Assembly (NCBI GenBank): GCA_045578305.1
Contig: JAZNKA010000020.1
Span: forward strand, 1 to 11,165
Direction of reading: 5' to 3'
From: SIG440 sp045578305
Lineage (GTDB): Bacteria > Bacillota > Clostridia > Monoglobales > Monoglobaceae
DNA length: 11,165 nt
In this document: positions 7,831 through 11,165 of the stretch, in pieces
How positions within the stretch are numbered: position 1 is the stretch's first letter
Layout: every line of letters starts with the position of its first letter
Notes under the pieces: generated by a model
Database searches by the model: none
Seen by the model: only the letters and a program-made list of their open reading frames with translations
What the model was told of the DNA's origin: nothing
Program-made: the position numbers and the translations under genes

Positions 7831-7859
7831 TTGATTTTGGGGTTTGGGCGTGATATAAT
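7831..7859 (+). promoter_or_regulatory. Sigma-A-type extended -10 promoter of the kinase-PRTase pair
   Basis: TTGATT at 7831-7836, a 17-base spacer and TATAAT at 7854-7859 form a near-consensus promoter. TG at 7851-7852 makes an extended -10 (TGATATAAT). The predicted start is near 7866, about 120 bases upstream of the ATG at 7989. It diverges from the Dabb promoter, with the two -35 boxes 30 bases apart. Confidence 0.8.
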
Positions 7860-7865
7860 GATTTT

Positions 7866-7988
7866 ATTAATGAAGACTTACGAATTTTAGATATGTTGAT
7901 TATGTAAATAGAATTCAGTTGCTTTGTTTCTTCCTCTTGGTTTGCCACAGAAAAAACAGAAAATGAATAATTTTTGGAAGTGATTTTT
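7866..7988 (+). other. Long 5' untranslated leader of the PfkB kinase gene
   Basis: About 120 AT-rich bases separate the predicted transcription start from the ATG. I recognise no riboswitch, T-box or terminator in it, and only tiny open frames such as ATG AAG ACT TAC GAA TTT TAG. A pyrimidine-rich stretch with CTTCC at 7930-7934 could pair with the ribosome binding site GGAAG at 7976-7980, but five base pairs alone are weak evidence for control. Confidence 0.4.
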
Positions 7989-8906
7989 ATGGTATACACG
8001 CTGACTCTTAATCCGGCACTTGATTATGTTGTCAAAACTGAAGAATTTTTGCCGGGCGAGCTTAATCGTATGCAAGATGAGCAACTTCTTGTAGGCGGAA
8101 AAGGAATAAATGTGTCAAGAGTTTTAAAGACTCTTGGTGTTTCATCAACGGCAATGGGATTTGTTGCCGGATTTACCGGAAAAGAGATAGAAGACGAGCT
8201 GACAAAAGAAGGGATAAAAACTGATTTTGTAAGGCTTGATAGAGGTAATTCGCGCATAAATATCAAAATAAAAGCAGTCCAAGAGACCGAACTTAACGGC
8301 AAGGGACCAAAAGTTGACACATCGGCAAAAGAACAGCTTTTTGAAAAACTTGATTGCCTTAAAAAAGGCGATATCCTTGTTATGTCGGGCAGTAATGCAA
8401 ACGGATTGTCAGATGATATCTATGCCGAGACAATGCAAAGCTTAGGGGGGAGAGATATTGATTTTGTCGTAGATGCATCAGGCGAACTTTTGAAAAAATC
8501 TCTCTGCTTTAAACCATGGCTTATAAAGCCTAACAAACAGGAACTTGAACAGTTTTTTGATTGCAGAATTGAAAGCACGGAACAGGCTTTGATATATGCA
8601 AAACGATTTTTGGAATATGGGGTAAAAAACATTTTGTTATCATTGGGCAAGGACGGAGCGATATTTGTTGACAGCCGGGAAAATGTATACAGAATTACAG
8701 CCCCTTCGGGCAAAGCGGTCAACACGGTCGGCGCAGGCGATTCGATGATTGCGGGCTTTTTGGCAGGATGTTGTTTGTATGAAAATCTTGAGGACAGACT
8801 GCGGCTTGCGGCTGCTGCGGGAAGTGCAACGGCATTTTTGGATGACCTTGCCGAAAAAGAGTCGATTATGGATTTGTTTGACAAAGTTATGGTTGAGAAG
8901 ATTTGA
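7989..8906 (+). CDS. 1-phosphofructokinase-like PfkB-family sugar kinase
   Basis: This is a PfkB (ribokinase-like) kinase of the FruK/LacC branch, which phosphorylates fructose 1-phosphate or tagatose 6-phosphate to a bisphosphate. The branch signature TLTLNPALDYVV (4-15) is present, then VGGKGINVSRVLKTLG (35-50, PfkB signature 1), VVDASGE (160-166), KPNKQEL (180-186) and NTVGAGDSMIAGF (245-257), where Asp251 is the expected catalytic base and 248-251 the anion hole. The 305-residue length is typical. A TTG at 7974 in the same frame could add five residues, but ATG 7989 fits the family start and has GGAAG (7976-7980) 8 bases before it. No fructose PTS gene or FruR-type regulator is adjacent, so the symbol fruK is not assigned. 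It is followed after 31 bases by a phosphoribosyltransferase gene. Confidence 0.88.
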   Translation: MVYTLTLNPALDYVVKTEEFLPGELNRMQDEQLLVGGKGINVSRVLKTLGVSSTAMGFVAGFTGKEIEDELTKEGIKTDFVRLDRGNSRINIKIKAVQETELNGKGPKVDTSAKEQLFEKLDCLKKGDILVMSGSNANGLSDDIYAETMQSLGGRDIDFVVDASGELLKKSLCFKPWLIKPNKQELEQFFDCRIESTEQALIYAKRFLEYGVKNILLSLGKDGAIFVDSRENVYRITAPSGKAVNTVGAGDSMIAGFLAGCCLYENLEDRLRLAAAAGSATAFLDDLAEKESIMDLFDKVMVEKI

Positions 8907-8937
8907 AATAATATATATTAAAGGAGATTGTGTTAAA

Positions 8938-9498
8938 ATGAAAGAATTTTATACTATGGAAATTGCAGGTGTAAAGAGAGACTTGCCGCTTTGCAGTGTT
9001 GCTGAGGACTTTTATATTGCAGGATTTGTTATGTTTGGAGATGTAGAAATCACAAAAAAGGCGGCAGAGGCGCTTCTTAAAAAAGCCCCCGAGTTTGATG
9101 TTATGATTACTGCCGAGTCAAAGGGAATACCGCTTCTTTATGAGATGGCAAGACAGGCAGGTCACAACTATTATGTTGTTGCGCGCAAGGGCCCAAAAGT
9201 TTATATGAAAGATATAATAACAACCGAGGTTGATTCGATAACAACAAGACACACTCAAACCCTTTGCATAGGCAAGACCGAGGCTGATGCAATGCGCGGA
9301 AAGCGCGTTTTGATTGTTGATGATGTAATCAGCACAGGCGAGTCTCTTGCTGCACTTGAAACACTTGTTAATCAGGTGGGTGGAAATATTGTCGGCAAAA
9401 TGGCAGTTCTTGCCGAGGGCGATGCGGCAAATCGTGACGATTTGATTTACCTCGAAAAACTCCCCGTGTTTCATGCAGACGGAAGTATAATAGAATAA
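8938..9498 (+). CDS. Type I phosphoribosyltransferase, adenine PRTase-like (substrate uncertain)
   Basis: This 186-residue protein belongs to the type I PRTases, which join PRPP to a base. The PRPP-binding motif VLIVDDVISTGES is at 124-136, the pyrophosphate-loop region TAESKG at 58-63, and the likely mobile catalytic loop spans about 88-110 (TTEVDSITTRHTQ). General resemblance is to adenine/xanthine PRTases (Apt/Xpt class, COG0503-like), and the end VFHADGSIIE differs from classical Apt as I remember it. The open frame extends upstream into the kinase gene, but ATG 8938 is the start: AAGGAG at 8921-8926 is 11 bases upstream. It is probably cotranscribed with the kinase. It is clearly a different PRTase from Hpt at 927-1454, so the organism carries at least two. 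Adenine is the best guess for the base, without proof. Confidence 0.8.
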   Translation: MKEFYTMEIAGVKRDLPLCSVAEDFYIAGFVMFGDVEITKKAAEALLKKAPEFDVMITAESKGIPLLYEMARQAGHNYYVVARKGPKVYMKDIITTEVDSITTRHTQTLCIGKTEADAMRGKRVLIVDDVISTGESLAALETLVNQVGGNIVGKMAVLAEGDAANRDDLIYLEKLPVFHADGSIIE

Positions 9499-9504
9499 TA
9501 CATA

Positions 9505-9538
9505 TTAACGGTCCAAGGTGGAATTCTTTGACCGTTAA
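9505..9538. repeat. Inverted repeat upstream of cysK (candidate operator)
   Basis: TTAACGGTC at 9505-9513 is the exact reverse complement of GACCGTTAA at 9530-9538, separated by 16 bases. Inside, AAG/CTT adds three further pairs after one mismatch, leaving an 8-base loop. No T-run follows, so it is a poor intrinsic terminator for the upstream gene. Its right arm ends 1 base before the extended -10 of the cysK promoter, covering the -35 region. That position fits an operator for a dimeric regulator, though a 3'-end RNA hairpin of the upstream transcript is also possible. Confidence 0.6.
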
Positions 9539-9539
9539 A

Positions 9540-9548
9540 TGGTATAAT
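9540..9548 (+). promoter_or_regulatory. Extended -10 promoter element of cysK-metF
   Basis: TGGTATAAT is a perfect extended -10 (TGn plus TATAAT at 9543-9548), with a predicted start near 9555 and a leader of about 27 bases. At 16-18 base spacing there is no good -35 box (GGAATT or similar); TTGACC at 9528-9533 is only 9 bases away and too close. A promoter relying on the extended -10 or on an activator is plausible. Confidence 0.6.
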
Positions 9549-9581
9549 AAGAAGTATTACAGATTTTAGACGGAGGTTTTT

Positions 9582-10514
9582 ATGGCTAAGATATATAATT
9601 CCGCAGAAGAACTGATAGGCAGAACTCCGATTATGGAGCTTAGGAATATAGAAAAAGCTTTTGACCTCAAAACAAGAATTTTTGCCAAGCTTGAATATCT
9701 TAACCCTGCAGGGTCGGTCAAGGACAGAGCGGCACTTCGTATGATTGATGATGCCGAAAAATCAGGAAAGCTCAAAAAAGGTGCAGTGATTATTGAGCCA
9801 ACTTCGGGCAATACCGGTATAGGACTTGCACTTGTATCGGCGGTAAGGGGTTATCGGCTGATAATTGTTATGCCCGACACAATGTCACTCGAGCGCCGCC
9901 AGATTATGCTTGCTTATGGTGCAGAGCTTGTTTTGACCGATGGCAAAAAAGGTATGAAAGGCGCAATCGAAAAAGCCAATGAACTTGCTGGCAAAATCCC
10001 GGGAAGTTTTATCCCTGGTCAGTTTGAAAACCCATCAAATGCTGCGGCACACTTTGATTCTACAGGACCCGAGATTTACGAAGACACCGACGGGGATATA
10101 GACATTTTTGTTGCAGGGGTTGGTACCGGGGGTACAATAACAGGGACGGGCAGATATCTTAAATCCCAAAACCCCAACATACAAATCATTGCAGCAGAAC
10201 CTGAAAATTCTGCTGTTTTGTCGGGGGAAGAGGCAGGCCCTCACAAACTTCAGGGGATTGGTGCAGGATTTGTGCCTGATGTGCTTGATACAGATATTTT
10301 TGACGAAGTGGTAAAGGTGTCAGAGGAAAAAGCCTTTGAGTGTGGAAGAATGATGTCCAAAAAGGAAGGAATACTGGTTGGAATTTCATCAGGCGCGGCA
10401 CTTGCAGCGGCAATAGAAATTGCAAAAAGACCCGAAAATGAGGGGAAAAACATTGTTGTTTTGCTGCCTGATACCGGGGACAGATATCTTTCGACCGAGA
10501 TGTTTAATATTTAA
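9582..10514 (+). CDS. cysK: Cysteine synthase A (O-acetylserine sulfhydrylase)
   Basis: CysK is a fold-type II PLP enzyme that makes cysteine from O-acetylserine and sulfide. All landmarks are visible in 310 residues: the N-terminal LIGRTPIMEL (11-20), the PLP lysine Lys47 in NPAGSVKDR (41-49), the substrate loop TSGNTG (74-79), QFENPSN (147-153), the phosphate-binding GTGGT (181-185), HKLQGIGAGFVP (221-232), GISSG (268-272 region) and the C-terminal LLPDTGDRYLST (294-305). The length excludes a cystathionine beta-synthase with a C-terminal CBS domain. The start has GGAGG at 9572-9576, 5 bases upstream. Upstream lie an extended -10 and an inverted repeat, so regulated expression, for example by sulfur supply, is a reasonable inference. 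metF follows after 39 bases in the same direction. Confidence 0.95.
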   Translation: MAKIYNSAEELIGRTPIMELRNIEKAFDLKTRIFAKLEYLNPAGSVKDRAALRMIDDAEKSGKLKKGAVIIEPTSGNTGIGLALVSAVRGYRLIIVMPDTMSLERRQIMLAYGAELVLTDGKKGMKGAIEKANELAGKIPGSFIPGQFENPSNAAAHFDSTGPEIYEDTDGDIDIFVAGVGTGGTITGTGRYLKSQNPNIQIIAAEPENSAVLSGEEAGPHKLQGIGAGFVPDVLDTDIFDEVVKVSEEKAFECGRMMSKKEGILVGISSGAALAAAIEIAKRPENEGKNIVVLLPDTGDRYLSTEMFNI

Positions 10515-10553
10515 GGAACAAGGAGTTAAATCCTGCTTTAAGGAAGTGAAAGT

Positions 10554-11165
10554 ATGAAAGTTATTGATATAATTAAAGGCGAAAAGCCATCTCTCAGCTT
10601 TGAGGTGTTTCCGCCAAAACTGAGTGCCAATTTTGAATCTGTGATGCAGGCAACTGCCAAAATTGCAGAGCTTAAGCCAAGCTTTATGAGCGTTACATAT
10701 GGTGCAGGAGGCGGTACTTCAAAGCATACCGCAGATATTGCGTCAAGACTTTTGGATATGGGTGTTACGCCTTTGGCTCATCTCAGCTGCATTTCTTCGA
10801 AAAGAGAGGAGATAGAGCGTTTGCTGAGCGATTTAAAAGAACGGGGAATTGAGAATATTCTTGCACTCAGAGGAGATATTCCTGACGGAATGGACAGAGC
10901 AAATCTTGAATATCATTATGCAAGCGAGCTTGCATCTGAAATCCGTGATTTTGGCGGCTTTTGCATAGGAGGTGCGTGTTACCCCGAGAACCACCCCGAA
11001 AGCAGAAACAGCAAAGAAGATATTGACAGTCTTAAAATCAAGGTCGAGAATGGCTGCGAATTTTTAACAACACAGATGTTTTTTGATAATAATATTCTCT
11101 ACAATTTTATGTATCGGTTGTACCGCGAGGGAGTGGATGTGCCGGTTGTTGCAGGAATTATGCCA
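10554..11165 (+). CDS. metF: 5,10-methylenetetrahydrofolate reductase MetF, 3'-truncated by window edge
   Basis: MetF is a flavin enzyme that reduces methylene-THF to methyl-THF, the methyl donor for methionine synthesis. The frame is open to the window end, giving 204 residues of a protein usually near 290. Recognisable motifs are SFEVFPPK (15-22) with catalytic Glu17, SVTYGAGGG (46-54), AHLSCI (75-80), NILALRGD (101-108) with the flavin/folate-site Asp108, GGACYPENHPES (139-150) and TTQMFFD (172-178). The start ATG has AAGGAAG at 10540-10546 upstream. With cysK 39 bases before it and no terminator between, it probably shares the cysK transcript, combining sulfur assimilation with methyl supply. 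Whether it is a stand-alone MetF or a longer fusion cannot be judged, because the end is outside the window. Confidence 0.95.
   Translation, partial: MKVIDIIKGEKPSLSFEVFPPKLSANFESVMQATAKIAELKPSFMSVTYGAGGGTSKHTADIASRLLDMGVTPLAHLSCISSKREEIERLLSDLKERGIENILALRGDIPDGMDRANLEYHYASELASEIRDFGGFCIGGACYPENHPESRNSKEDIDSLKIKVENGCEFLTTQMFFDNNILYNFMYRLYREGVDVPVVAGIMP

Noticed and set aside
7870..7890. Six-codon open frame (ATG AAG ACT TAC GAA TTT TAG) in the kinase leader
   Set aside because: No ribosome binding site and too short to separate from chance.
9512..9526. AAGGTGGAA resembling the T-box core before cysK
   Set aside because: Only a short part of the T-box consensus matches, there is no Stem I, and there is no terminator/antiterminator. 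It also lies upstream of the predicted promoter.
9528..9548. TTGACC plus TATAAT as a classical promoter
   Set aside because: The spacer is 9 bases, far too short for a -35/-10 pair; TTGACC is part of the inverted repeat.
10520..10535. Small AGGA/TCCT hairpin between cysK and metF
   Set aside because: Only four base pairs and no T-run; too weak to call a terminator or regulatory structure.

Overview
This window looks like ordinary chromosomal DNA from a Gram-positive bacterium, most likely one of the Clostridia (Bacillota). The clues are the tilS-hpt pair, strong AGGAGG-type ribosome binding sites, a TagO/MnaA-type cell-envelope gene pair, AT-leaning but mixed codon use, and extended -10 promoters. 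The genus cannot be named from the sequence alone. I see no phage, transposon, CRISPR, toxin-antitoxin or defence genes, and no rRNA or tRNA gene. I found no convincing new biological system.

Region 1 (1-7383, + strand) is a tight run of seven genes: tilS (5' end cut off by the window), hpt, gltX, a PLP-dependent class I/II aminotransferase, trpS, a TagO/WecA-type lipid-carrier sugar-1-phosphate transferase, and the UDP-GlcNAc 2-epimerase gene wecB/mnaA. Gaps run from an overlap of 23 bases to 35 bases, and I see no internal terminator or clear promoter. The run ends at a strong hairpin at 7389-7418. It probably works as one transcription unit joining tRNA decoding and charging (TilS, GluRS, TrpRS), purine salvage (Hpt), amino-acid transamination and the first steps of an envelope glycopolymer (TagO, MnaA).

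Region 2 (7432-7988) holds one small minus-strand gene for a Dabb (stress-responsive A/B barrel) protein, convergent with wecB and sharing the same bidirectional terminator. Two promoters, each with a 17-base spacer and an extended -10, diverge from the space between this gene and the next.

Region 3 (7866-9498, + strand) has an approximately 120-base untranslated leader, then a stand-alone 1-phosphofructokinase-like PfkB sugar kinase and a type I phosphoribosyltransferase. They are 31 bases apart and probably cotranscribed.

Region 4 (9505-11165, + strand) begins with a 9-base-arm inverted repeat just upstream of an extended -10 element. It is followed by cysK (cysteine synthase) and metF (methylenetetrahydrofolate reductase, cut off by the window end). 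This looks like a small unit for sulfur amino acids and one-carbon metabolism, and the repeat is a candidate operator.

Three gene starts were set inside longer open frames: wecB/mnaA at 6262, the PfkB kinase at 7989 and the phosphoribosyltransferase at 8938. The minus-strand Dabb gene was likewise started at 7731. In each case a ribosome binding site and the family's usual N-terminus agree.
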